Positions 1 to 5,554 are shown, counted from the first letter of the stretch. The stretch: DNA of 23,127 nucleotides from JAPLYB01 sp964481435 (GCA_964481435.1 CAYZTH010000013.1:1-23127); one strand, 5' to 3'. A program made the numbers and translations. The notes: generated by a model from the sequence alone, not told the origin.

Positions 1-4
1 AAAC

Positions 5-508
5 ATGGCAAAAGTTGCAATACTATGTGAAAAATATGTTCATGACTTGGAACTATTATATCCAAAATACAGACTGCTGGAAGCAGGCCATAAAGTAACT
101 ATTGTTGGTATTGAAAAGATAAAATACACAGGCAAACATGGTGCTTCTATTCAGGCAGATGTATCAATTGATAGTGTTTCTGCAAAAGACTTTGATGCGC
201 TTGTAATTCCCGGAGGCTGGGCACCTGATTATTTAAGGATAAATACTAAAGTATTACAGCTAGTCGAAGAAATGAACAAACAGAAAAAACCAATCGCCGC
301 AATATGCCATGGTGGATGGGTTCTTGCCAGCGCAAAGATTCTAAAAGGCAGAACAGCAACCTGCTTTGTTGCAATAAAAGATGACCTTATCAACGCAGGC
401 GCAAATTACCTTGATAAAGATGTTGTTGTAGATGGTAATTTAATAACTTCAAGAACCCCGGACGACCTCCCTGCCTTCATGATAGAACTACTGAAGAAAC
501 TTAAATAA
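5..508 (+). CDS. PfpI/DJ-1 family intracellular protease or deglycase
   Basis: A 167-residue soluble protein spanning the whole length of the PfpI family (about 166 residues). The nucleophile elbow AICHGG is visible, with Cys101 and His102 aligning with Cys100 and His101 of Pyrococcus PfpI (PH1704). The usual PGG turn lies at residues 69-71, and the later segments KDDLINAG and VVDGN are also typical. PfpI has a third catalytic Glu (Glu74, contributed by the neighbouring subunit); here the aligned residue is Asp75 (in GGWAPDYLR). His13 stands where PfpI has Glu12. Family members have been described as ATP-independent oligomeric cysteine peptidases and as deglycases that repair methylglyoxal-damaged amino groups; sequence alone does not separate these. 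Only four bases precede the ATG, so the promoter lies outside the window. The family assignment is firm; the exact activity is uncertain. Confidence 0.93.
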   Translation: MAKVAILCEKYVHDLELLYPKYRLLEAGHKVTIVGIEKIKYTGKHGASIQADVSIDSVSAKDFDALVIPGGWAPDYLRINTKVLQLVEEMNKQKKPIAAICHGGWVLASAKILKGRTATCFVAIKDDLINAGANYLDKDVVVDGNLITSRTPDDLPAFMIELLKKLK

Positions 509-565
509 CTTTTCAGTTTCTCTGTCATCACGAAAAAAAGCTCAGAACAATCGCCTTGAGAAAGG

Positions 566-573
566 TTTAAATA
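566..573 (+). promoter_or_regulatory. TATA box of the first nucleotidyltransferase-HEPN operon
   Basis: TTTAAATA preceded by AAAGG. Its centre is 18 nt before the ATG at 587 but 27 nt before the in-frame ATG at 596. The other leaderless genes here keep a spacing of about 27 nt, so transcription probably starts at or near 596. Confidence 0.6.
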
Positions 574-586
574 CTTAATTACTCAC

Positions 587-1153
587 ATGAGTAGTATGTT
601 ACTCAATAATAAGACCCTCGAGATATTGGAAGAATTTTCATCAGATTATTCTAGAAAATTTTATGGAAGGCAGATTGCAAAAAAACTTAAGATGAACCAA
701 AAAACAGTTGCAAACATGCTAAATAAGATGGAAAAAGAACATGTGCTAAAATTCTCGACAGAAGGAAAAAACAAGTATTATTATCTTAACAGATTCAGCC
801 CAAAAATTAAGGACATCATAAAAATAATTGAGATAAACAAAAAAATAAGATTTTTAGAGAATAATTCTAGATTAAAAGACTTATTTGACAAGCTTGAACA
901 GAGAACCCAAGGTCTTTTGATTGTTTTTGGTAGTTATGCAAACAATAAAGAAACAGAAAGTTCAGACTTGGATATTTTTGTTATTGGAAAAATCTCTGAC
1001 GTAAACGATTTACAAAGTACATATAATATAAAGATTAACATAATCAAATCAGAGAAATCAAAATTCAACAGAGATGAGCCTTTTATTAAAGAAATTATTA
1101 AAAATCATGTTATCCTAAAAGGAATAGAGGAATTTATTGAACTAATATGGTGA
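587..1153 (+). CDS. Winged-helix plus MNT-type nucleotidyltransferase (antitoxin-like)
   Basis: 188 residues in two parts. Residues about 1-70 look like a winged helix-turn-helix (GRQIAKKLKMNQKTVANML is the helix-turn-helix, followed by a basic, Tyr-rich wing). Residues about 95-188 are a minimal nucleotidyltransferase of the DNA polymerase beta superfamily: Gly115-Ser116 followed by SDLD with Asp127 and Asp129, the GS-x10-D-x-D signature. In characterised MNT-HEPN pairs the nucleotidyltransferase AMPylates the HEPN partner and neutralises it; that role is inferred here. The gene overlaps the following HEPN gene by 7 nt, so the two are very probably co-translated. The DNA-binding part suggests autoregulation. 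The start may be Met4 (nt 596), which fits the TATA spacing better than 587 and gives 185 residues. A second, diverged copy of the same arrangement lies at 4445-5339. Confidence 0.85.
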   Translation: MSSMLLNNKTLEILEEFSSDYSRKFYGRQIAKKLKMNQKTVANMLNKMEKEHVLKFSTEGKNKYYYLNRFSPKIKDIIKIIEINKKIRFLENNSRLKDLFDKLEQRTQGLLIVFGSYANNKETESSDLDIFVIGKISDVNDLQSTYNIKINIIKSEKSKFNRDEPFIKEIIKNHVILKGIEEFIELIW

Positions 1154-1623
1154 ACTTAAACTGGTGTATCAAAGCAAAAGATGGAATTAAGCTTAGGGAT
1201 CCTAGTGATAATTTAGCACAGAGCTACATCATCATGGCGGAAAATGCCCTAGGTACCATGAATCGTGAGAGAAACTTGAATATGGTGTTTGCAATTTCTG
1301 CTTGTTATTATTCTATGTATTACTCTCTTTATGCTGTCTTGATGAAAATAGGGATTAAATGCGAAATCCATGCATGCACTCTAGAATTTATGAAATCCAC
1401 CCTATCTGCATTTTATTCAGCTGAAGATATTAAAATCATAAACAAGGCTTTTGAATTGAGAGGAATCGCGCAATATTATGTTGACAGGGTCCTAGACTCT
1501 AACGAAATAAGATTAATACTCTTAAAAGCGCCGTCTTTTCTCAATAAATCAAAAGAAATTCTGAGTAAGTTGAATGAAAAAGAGGTTCAGATAATAAGAG
1601 AAAAAATCAAGGCTTTGCTATAA
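1147..1623 (+). CDS. HEPN domain protein (UPF0332-like)
   Basis: 158 residues, predicted to be almost all helical. The segment ACYYSMYYSLYAVLMKIGIK resembles the AYYAMFYAARALL core of the UPF0332 branch of HEPN proteins, and the later FELRGIAQYY matches the R-x-x-A-x-Y motif of that branch. The RNase-type HEPN motif is R-x4-6-H; here Arg105 is followed by four residues and then Tyr110, so the catalytic His is absent and RNase activity is doubtful. The start overlaps the upstream nucleotidyltransferase by 7 nt. Such pairs are usually read as toxin-antitoxin or nucleotide-transfer modules, with the HEPN protein as partner or substrate of the transferase. The fold assignment is good; whether it is a toxin is not known. 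Confidence 0.8.
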   Translation: MVNLNWCIKAKDGIKLRDPSDNLAQSYIIMAENALGTMNRERNLNMVFAISACYYSMYYSLYAVLMKIGIKCEIHACTLEFMKSTLSAFYSAEDIKIINKAFELRGIAQYYVDRVLDSNEIRLILLKAPSFLNKSKEILSKLNEKEVQIIREKIKALL

Positions 1624-1673
1624 TTCTTATTTATCAGTTCTCCCCGTTCGCCCGCACCCCTTAAAGAAAAAGG

Positions 1674-1681
1674 TTTAAATA
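1674..1681 (+). promoter_or_regulatory. TATA box of the 1746 gene
   Basis: TTTAAATA followed by ACCCAAT. The predicted start of transcription is near G1704, which leaves an untranslated leader of about 42 nt. TATA box, following bases and leader recur at 2204-2273. Confidence 0.6.
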
Positions 1682-1703
1682 ACCCAATAAAGTCTGTCTT
1701 TTT

Positions 1704-1745
1704 GAGGTGATGGTCACCAGAAACCTTATTCTGAGATAATATAAA
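1704..1745 (+). promoter_or_regulatory. Folded 5' leader, copy 1
   Basis: Two small hairpins: GGTGA (1706-1710) with TCACC (1714-1718), and AGAA (1719-1722) with TTCT (1729-1732). The leader also holds a nine-codon ORF at 1710-1739 (ATG to TAA) that ends 6 nt before the gene. The segment GAGGTGAT matches the complement of the 16S rRNA 3' end, but it lies about 35 nt from the main ATG and directly before the small ORF. Related to 2233-2273. Confidence 0.45.
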
Positions 1746-2171
1746 ATGGTACATGAAACACAATTAGTAAGGATTCTTGGAAGCACGGTAAATTTGTTTT
1801 GCCACGGACGGCATCTCGCACTCGGAGTACTATGTGAAACTCCGGCTGAGTATGCCCAACCAGGCAGGGCTAGTGCAAGAGTCTGTCTAGCACCAAAAAC
1901 CCCTCATCGTACTAGTAAAGAGGGGAGAGTAGAAAATACTTGGATATATGTCCCCCTACGTCCTAATCAAGTTGTTCAGATTAGACCTAATAGGGGCGCA
2001 TATAACTTAGAATTAACTACCGATAAACTCTTTTCTTATGATCTTATTCCGGGAAGTCCTGGAGAACGAAAATTTCTTGACAGATTACAACCAAATGTTG
2101 GAGCTGCGGTACGAATGCTAGCAGTTTCCATGGGCATGAGCCCAGAAGCAGCTTCACAAGCCTATGCCTGA
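1746..2171 (+). CDS. Unrecognised small protein
   Basis: 141 residues with no family I recognise. No membrane segment or signal peptide is visible. The N-terminal half looks beta-rich (QLVRILGSTVNLFCHG, HLALGVL, ARVCLAP, TWIYVPL), and the C-terminal third looks helical (VGAAVRMLAVSMGMSPEAASQAYA). There are three Cys, which do not form a metal-binding pattern. Its base composition is visibly less A-rich than that of its neighbours. It is the first of four unrecognised small genes on the same strand between two nucleotidyltransferase-HEPN pairs, and it shares a duplicated promoter-leader with the next gene. The ATG at 1746 is the first in frame after the leader. That it is expressed is likely because a good TATA box precedes it; its function is unknown. 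Confidence 0.6.
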   Translation: MVHETQLVRILGSTVNLFCHGRHLALGVLCETPAEYAQPGRASARVCLAPKTPHRTSKEGRVENTWIYVPLRPNQVVQIRPNRGAYNLELTTDKLFSYDLIPGSPGERKFLDRLQPNVGAAVRMLAVSMGMSPEAASQAYA

Positions 2172-2203
2172 TTCTTTGAAATAAACAAACCTGAAGAAAA
2201 ACC

Positions 2204-2211
2204 TTTAAATA
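2204..2211 (+). promoter_or_regulatory. TATA box of the 2274-2868 operon
   Basis: TTTAAATA followed by ACCCAAT, the same block as at 1674. It is 530 bp downstream of that copy, while the start codons are 528 bp apart, so the whole promoter-leader unit is conserved in layout. The predicted transcription start is near 2233. Confidence 0.6.
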
Positions 2212-2232
2212 ACCCAATCACATTTCCTTTCT

Positions 2233-2273
2233 GAGGCGATAGGCTTCAGAACCTAATTCTGAGAAAAATTAAA
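2233..2273 (+). promoter_or_regulatory. Folded 5' leader, copy 2
   Basis: GAGGC (2233-2237) can pair with GCTTC (2243-2247, one G-T pair), and CAGAA (2247-2251) with TTCTG (2257-2261). Shared with copy 1: the GAGG-YGAT start, the CAGAA/TTCTG hairpin, ATTCTGAGA, and AAAATGG at the gene start. The nine-codon ORF of copy 1 is absent here (ATA in place of ATG). Confidence 0.45.
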
Positions 2274-2453
2274 ATGGAACAACCAAGAGAAGAGAGAGAC
2301 CCCCTTAGAGCAAGACTAAATGGGCTTGAATGTGTTGGACACTATGCAGGCTGGAAAATCCTTAAGGAAAGAGATGGAGATGGAAGAATAGTCTACGACC
2401 CGACAGATAATAGAATAATTACAGAGTACAATATGAGTAGGAGGACAGCTTAA
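2274..2453 (+). CDS. Unrecognised 59-residue protein
   Basis: A short ORF of 59 codons plus stop, starting MEQPREERDPLRARLNG and ending EYNMSRRTA. It is strongly charged, with many Arg, Asp and Glu, and contains WKILKERDGDGRIVYDP, which could form a small beta hairpin. No family is recognised. Support comes from its promoter and leader, which match those before the 1746 gene at the same distance from the ATG, and from its tight link to the next gene: only one base separates its stop from the ATG at 2455, and it contains that gene's Shine-Dalgarno sequence. The two genes form an operon. It may be a small regulator or partner of the following protein, but nothing in the sequence proves this. 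Confidence 0.6.
   Translation: MEQPREERDPLRARLNGLECVGHYAGWKILKERDGDGRIVYDPTDNRIITEYNMSRRTA
2439..2444 (+). promoter_or_regulatory. Shine-Dalgarno site for the 2455 gene
   Basis: AGGAGG ends 10 nt before the ATG at 2455 and lies inside the end of the 59-codon gene. It fixes the start of the second gene in the operon. Confidence 0.75.
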
Positions 2454-2454
2454 A

Positions 2455-2868
2455 ATGTCTGATACAAAACCAACCTGGTTACCTAAAGATTGCATTCATT
2501 ACGGGATTAATCAATTAAAACCACGGCTGATAAGTAAAGAACAGCCAAATACTCTTTTTGGAGTCGTACAAATAGGACCAGCAGAATATTTACACGCAGT
2601 GGGCAGTGGAGAGATAATTGGCCCAATCGCTGGAGAACAAGTTTATCACTGGTCAATAGATTTCACAAGAAAAGATAGGGCACTTTTTGAAGCATTGCAA
2701 ACAGCAGGAGTAGAAGGATTTTTTAGAATGTACCAAGGACTAGACTTTGCAGTCATGTCTGCTTTAAAACAAGCAGGTATTTTCAAGCTAAAAAAAGGGG
2801 ATGCGCATGAGACTTATTTTTCAAGAGCAGATGATTTTCTAGTTAGGCCAGAATGTATCATAAAATAA
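2455..2868 (+). CDS. Unrecognised 137-residue protein
   Basis: No family is recognised. The protein appears soluble, with no signal peptide or membrane helix. The first half reads as alternating beta segments (TLFGVVQIGPAEYLHAVGSG, GEQVYHWSIDF) and the middle as helices (DRALFEALQTAGVEGFFRMYQ, FAVMSALKQAGIFKL). There are two Cys, far apart, and no obvious catalytic signature. Translation starts at the ATG 10 nt after a full AGGAGG, and the gene is the second of a two-gene operon with the 59-codon gene. Its position among orphan genes between two toxin-antitoxin-like modules suggests an accessory island, but this is inference. Confidence 0.65.
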   Translation: MSDTKPTWLPKDCIHYGINQLKPRLISKEQPNTLFGVVQIGPAEYLHAVGSGEIIGPIAGEQVYHWSIDFTRKDRALFEALQTAGVEGFFRMYQGLDFAVMSALKQAGIFKLKKGDAHETYFSRADDFLVRPECIIK

Positions 2869-2878
2869 ATCTCCACAT

Positions 2879-2896
2879 CCCTCTCTCTTTATCACA
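2879..2896 (+). repeat. Pyrimidine-rich direct repeat, copy 1
   Basis: CCCTCTCTCTTTATCACA begins 11 nt after the stop of the 2455 gene and is repeated exactly at 3305-3322, 8 nt after the stop of the 2932 gene. In both places a CTTAAAA TATA-like block follows within about 15 nt. It may be a termination signal joined to the next promoter. Confidence 0.6.
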
Positions 2897-2902
2897 ATAA
2901 TC

Positions 2903-2910
2903 CTTAAAAA
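2903..2910 (+). promoter_or_regulatory. TATA box of the 2932 gene
   Basis: CTTAAAAA centred about 26 nt before the ATG at 2932, which fits a leaderless transcript. Confidence 0.5.
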
Positions 2911-2931
2911 CCCAAAATCATCTTAGAAAAC

Positions 2932-3297
2932 ATGAATGTCAGATATATGACCCTGGATGGAAGGGTTGACAAAACCTCTTTTATTGATGAATGGTGGAAT
3001 TCAAGAGACCATGATGCTACTTTCTTAGAAACTAGTGAAACGATTTTTATTATGCCTTATGGAAAATACTCTCCTCATCTTCTTGGCCAAGAGAAAGTGA
3101 GATTTGCAGGCACATACCGGGGACATAAATTTGTAAGAAGAGATTTTGAAATTAGAGAACCAATACAAGGCGGGGGTTATTTGACCTTATGTGAAGATAG
3201 AAGAAGCTGCAAATATAACGGCCCTTCTAGAGATTTCGGCCCCGTAAGAGATGAAATAGTAGCTGTTGCTGCAGTAACAGCAGCATTATTACAATAA
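2932..3297 (+). CDS. Unrecognised 121-residue protein
   Basis: No family is recognised. No signal peptide or membrane helix is obvious, although the C-terminus (VRDEIVAVAAVTAALLQ) is an amphipathic or hydrophobic helix. The rest looks beta-rich with aromatic and charged residues (ETIFIMPYGKY, KVRFAGTYRGHKFVRRDFEIRE). Two Cys occur in LCEDRRSCK near residues 83-89, spaced C-x6-C, which is not a clear metal site. A TATA-like block at the leaderless distance and no Shine-Dalgarno support the ATG at 2932. It is the last of the four-gene orphan block. Confidence 0.6.
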   Translation: MNVRYMTLDGRVDKTSFIDEWWNSRDHDATFLETSETIFIMPYGKYSPHLLGQEKVRFAGTYRGHKFVRRDFEIREPIQGGGYLTLCEDRRSCKYNGPSRDFGPVRDEIVAVAAVTAALLQ

Positions 3298-3304
3298 TTT
3301 TTCC

Positions 3305-3322
3305 CCCTCTCTCTTTATCACA
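3305..3322 (+). repeat. Pyrimidine-rich direct repeat, copy 2
   Basis: Exact 18-nt copy of 2879-2896, followed by GAAATACTTAAAATCAT, which resembles the bases after copy 1. No plus-strand gene follows this copy, so its TATA-like block has no visible target. Confidence 0.6.
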
Positions 3323-3373
3323 GAAATACTTAAAATCATAAATAAAAAAAATAAAAAATAATTCTTATTGTTC

Positions 3374-3619
3374 TTACATCCCGAACAACTTGAGTGTCAA
3401 GAACACGGGCCAGACAATCGCTTTCAAAAGTCCTAGGACTCCGCCCCAGAATGTTGTTGCGTGTCCGATGAAGTATATTGCTGAGCCAAGGAATCCAAGA
3501 CCATAGACTGCTCCGCAGCCTCCGCCGCACTTTCCTCTCCAGCTCTTGCATCCGCACTTATCATCTGAACAATCACACTTGTCTGATTTTTTCCCTTTCA
3601 TATCTTTTTTCTTTGCCAT
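3374..3619 (-). CDS. Small Cys-rich membrane protein
   Basis: 81 residues. Residues 1-36 are Lys-rich and contain seven Cys in closely spaced pairs (KCDCSDDKCGCKSW, GKCGGGCG), suggesting metal binding or a redox role. Residues 37-81 form one or two hydrophobic segments (AVYGLGFLGSAIYFIGHATTFW and VLGLLKAIVWPVFLTLKL). This layout, a Lys/Asp/Cys head then a GAVYGLGF...FW.GVLG..KA.VWP membrane part, is one I associate with a small conserved family of unknown function in DPANN archaea and some small-genome bacteria. The start is set by GGAGG 7 nt before the ATG. A TATA-like block on the same strand lies at 3651-3658. An overlapping reading frame on this strand and one on the plus strand lack these features. 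Confidence 0.75.
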   Translation of the reverse strand: MAKKKDMKGKKSDKCDCSDDKCGCKSWRGKCGGGCGAVYGLGFLGSAIYFIGHATTFWGGVLGLLKAIVWPVFLTLKLFGM

Positions 3620-3648
3620 TTTTATCCTCCGAAAACAAAAGGATAAAA
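3620..3648 (-). promoter_or_regulatory. Inverted repeat at the ribosome-binding site
   Basis: On the minus strand TTTTATCC (3648-3641) can pair with GGATAAAA (3627-3620), an 8-bp stem with a 13-nt loop, directly against the ATG at 3619. The second arm overlaps the Shine-Dalgarno GGAGGAT. If the transcript starts near 3628, as the TATA position suggests, only one arm is transcribed and the repeat would act as DNA. Confidence 0.35.
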
Positions 3649-3741
3649 GCGTTTAAAAATGTTCGGATAAAAAATTTTCATAAAAATAGATCAGCGCGCA
3701 CTAACTTTCAAGAACACAATTTACATAATCATAAAGAAAAA

Positions 3742-3749
3742 ATATAAAA
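3742..3749 (+). promoter_or_regulatory. TATA box of the 3771 gene
   Basis: ATATAAAA centred about 26 nt before the ATG at 3771; leaderless layout. Confidence 0.6.
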
Positions 3750-3770
3750 ACCACCATAATTTTAAGATAA

Positions 3771-3965
3771 ATGGCAAAAAAAGTTATAGATAACAAAAAA
3801 GAGAATAGGAAAAAAGGCAGTCTCGGCGCCCTGTTCATACCTGCAGGAATTTTAATAGGTTTTGGTATTGGATTTGCAGTCAATAACCTCCCCGCAGCAA
3901 TGTTCATTGGTCTAGGCGCAGGCTTTCTTGGATTTGCATTTTACGAAATCTTCAAGAAGAAATAA
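3771..3965 (+). CDS. Small two-helix membrane protein
   Basis: 64 residues: a Lys/Asn-rich cytoplasmic head (residues 1-16), two Gly-rich hydrophobic segments (GALFIPAGILIGFGIGFAV and AAMFIGLGAGFLGFAFYEIF) separated by the short turn NNLP, and a basic end FKKK. The pattern of a Gly-rich hairpin around NLPAA is common among small archaeal membrane proteins of unknown role. A TATA box at the leaderless distance and the positive-inside ends support it as real. Transcribed away from the Cys-rich membrane gene. No function can be assigned. Confidence 0.75.
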   Translation: MAKKVIDNKKENRKKGSLGALFIPAGILIGFGIGFAVNNLPAAMFIGLGAGFLGFAFYEIFKKK

Positions 3966-4056
3966 TCCTAATGCTCGAAAAAGAAGGTTTTGCCTGCGGC
4001 AGCACAAACGCGCAAAACCCATATTATAATACTATATATACAAAAATACCAAGAAT

Positions 4057-4317
4057 CTACCTTATCTGTGCCATAATCATCTTTCTTCTCTTCAGCTCCC
4101 TGATTATTGTTCCGCCTACCTTCTTGTGCTGTTCAAGCCTTTTATGGACCTCTAACATCTGATGCTCTGTCGTTCTTCTATGATGTTCAAGAACTTGCCT
4201 ATGATGAAGAATCTTCTTCCTGTGCTGTTCAAGCAGCATCCTATGATGCTCAAGCCTCTTTATCTCTCCCTTGATCTTGATAAGTGCGTGTTCTAGATGA
4301 GCTCTTGTATATGCCAT
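4057..4317 (-). CDS. His-rich coiled-coil protein
   Basis: 86 residues, of which 12 are His. From about residue 22 to 66 the sequence is a run of heptads of the form L-E-H-H-R-x-x (LEHHRML, LEQHRKK, ILHHRQV, LEHHRRT), giving a long amphipathic helix with stacked His and Arg. The ends are basic. No membrane segment or signal peptide. I do not recognise a family; a metal-binding or nucleic-acid-binding coiled coil is possible. Support: a minus-strand TATA-like block ATTTAAAA at 4358-4365, predicted to start transcription about 17 nt before the ATG, and a short plus-strand ORF over the same region without such support. The heptad pattern itself argues for real coding. Confidence 0.6.
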   Translation of the reverse strand: MAYTRAHLEHALIKIKGEIKRLEHHRMLLEQHRKKILHHRQVLEHHRRTTEHQMLEVHKRLEQHKKVGGTIIRELKRRKMIMAQIR

Positions 4318-4413
4318 GTTATCTTCTTTTTTTACTTAGGAGATAGCAGTTTCATCTTTTTAAATTATTACAAAACCCAGTTACATACTCAATAACTAAA
4401 GCATGGCGAAAGA

Positions 4414-4421
4414 TTTATAAA
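4414..4421 (+). promoter_or_regulatory. TATA box of the second nucleotidyltransferase-HEPN operon
   Basis: TTTATAAA with its centre 27 nt before the ATG at 4445; a clear leaderless promoter. Confidence 0.7.
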
Positions 4422-4444
4422 CAAGTGTTAATTTAATTTAACAG

Positions 4445-4930
4445 ATGTTAAAAATATTTAATGAACTAAAACCCTTTTTTGAGGATAGTTACAGAGATAT
4501 CTCTGTCAGACAGTATGCAGGCATGACAGAAATAAGTCCCCCAACAGCCTCAAAAACTCTTAGAGAACTTGAAAAAGAGAGCCTATTGATCTCTGAAAAT
4601 AAAGGGATTTATATCTACTTTAGAGCAAACAGAGAAAGTTTTATGTTTAAACAGTTGTCAAGATTATACTGGTACAAGACACTATACTCTTTAACAGAAA
4701 AAATTCATGAGATGATCGCTTACAAAAGAATTATCCTTTTCGGCTCACTGACAAAAGCAGAAAACACCCTAAAGTCAGACATAGACCTCTATCTAGAATC
4801 AGAATCAAGAGAGATAAATGTTTCAGATATTGAAAAGAAACTGAAAAGAAAAGTGCAACTGCACTTCATCAATTCAATGAAAAACGAAAATCTGAAAAAG
4901 AATATTGAACAGGGAGTCATAATACGATAA
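4445..4930 (+). CDS. Winged-helix plus MNT-type nucleotidyltransferase, second copy
   Basis: 161 residues. Residues about 1-62 form a winged helix of MarR type (SVRQYAGMTEISPPTASKTL as helix-turn-helix, then wing GIYIYFRA). Residues about 85-161 are a minimal nucleotidyltransferase: Gly100-Ser101, then SDID with Asp112 and Asp114. A third acidic residue, found in larger polymerase-beta-like enzymes, is not evident, as in the first copy. The HEPN gene follows one base after the stop, so the two form an operon. The layout matches 587-1623, but the sequences are well diverged, so the two modules are not a recent duplication. Likely role: DNA-binding autoregulator that modifies or neutralises its HEPN partner (inferred from MNT-HEPN systems). 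Confidence 0.85.
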   Translation: MLKIFNELKPFFEDSYRDISVRQYAGMTEISPPTASKTLRELEKESLLISENKGIYIYFRANRESFMFKQLSRLYWYKTLYSLTEKIHEMIAYKRIILFGSLTKAENTLKSDIDLYLESESREINVSDIEKKLKRKVQLHFINSMKNENLKKNIEQGVIIR

Positions 4931-4931
4931 A

Positions 4932-5339
4932 ATGGAATGGCAAGAATGCAACAAGCAAGGCTACGCTAAAAAAGTTGAATTAGATTCTGGAAGGATTCAG
5001 GATATTATTAAATCCTCAAATGACCGAGAAAGAACAGCAAAGCTATTGCCTGTAAACGAGACGACAAAAGAAACAGTCATCTCTCTCTTTTATGATACCC
5101 TAAGAGAGCTTTTAGAAGCCCTAGCACTTAAACACAACTTCAAAATCTATAATCATGAATGCTACACCTCTTTTTTGAATAATATCCTAAAAGATGAAGC
5201 ATTAGCTCTGGAATTTGACTCTCTTAGATTATTGAGAAATTCTATAAACTACTATGGAAAGAAAATTGAACTCACTGACTCAAGACTTATCTTGCTTAAA
5301 CTCGACAAACTTATAAGAAAGATAAAAGAGCTATTATAA
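4932..5339 (+). CDS. HEPN-like partner protein, second copy
   Basis: 135 residues, mostly helical. The C-terminal part contains SLRLLRNSINYYGKKIEL, a known archaeal HEPN variant in which Arg102-Asn103 is followed by Tyr107-Tyr108 rather than the His of the RNase motif R-x4-6-H. The middle segment (VISLFYDTLRELLEALALKHNF) fits the second helix of the HEPN core. The gene follows its nucleotidyltransferase partner with a one-base gap. Loss of the His at the same position as in the first HEPN protein (R-x4-Y in both) suggests these are not active RNases, or that they use another mechanism. The fold assignment is good; the biological effect is open. Confidence 0.75.
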   Translation: MEWQECNKQGYAKKVELDSGRIQDIIKSSNDRERTAKLLPVNETTKETVISLFYDTLRELLEALALKHNFKIYNHECYTSFLNNILKDEALALEFDSLRLLRNSINYYGKKIELTDSRLILLKLDKLIRKIKELL

Positions 5340-5383
5340 AAGAAAAATAAAAAAATAAAATAAAATAAAAGATTTTGGGAAAA

Positions 5384-5554
5384 CTACTTCTTCTTATATG
5401 AATAGTTTCTAATTAGCTTGCTTATACCTATAATCAAAACTATCAATGCTATAACCCAGCCGAACCATGCGCCTGAAAAGACACTTGGGACGATAAGGGC
5501 TAAAACAAGCAATACACCGATTAAGGTAATAAGCCACGCTGTTAGTTTAGCCAT
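5384..5554 (-). CDS. 56-residue two-helix membrane protein
   Basis: A short gene of 56 codons plus stop beginning MAKLTAWLITLIGVLLVLAL. It has two hydrophobic segments (residues about 5-27 and 30-46) around a Phe-Ser-Gly-Ala-Trp-Phe-Gly-Trp turn, then a basic tail ending YSYKKK. This compact layout is typical of small archaeal membrane proteins of unknown role. The start is well supported: GGAGG lies 7 nt before the ATG, and TATATAAA (5594-5601, minus strand) predicts a leader of about 16 nt that just contains the ribosome-binding site. The plus-strand ORF over this region is its shadow. Confidence 0.8.
   Translation of the reverse strand: MAKLTAWLITLIGVLLVLALIVPSVFSGAWFGWVIALIVLIIGISKLIRNYSYKKK

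Noticed and set aside
5..508. Loss of the catalytic Glu in the PfpI-like protein as a sign of a dead enzyme
   Set aside because: Asp stands at the equivalent place and Cys-His is kept; Asp in this position is also found in other members as far as I recall, so inactivity is not supported.
3478..3747. Plus-strand ORF of 89 codons and an overlapping minus-strand ORF at 3336-3557
   Set aside because: Both are shadows of the Cys-rich membrane protein gene (3374-3619), which has a Shine-Dalgarno site and a clear membrane pattern.
3971..4162. Plus-strand ORF of 63 codons
   Set aside because: No TATA box or ribosome-binding site before it, no recognisable pattern, and it is antisense to the end of the His-rich coiled-coil gene, which has better support.
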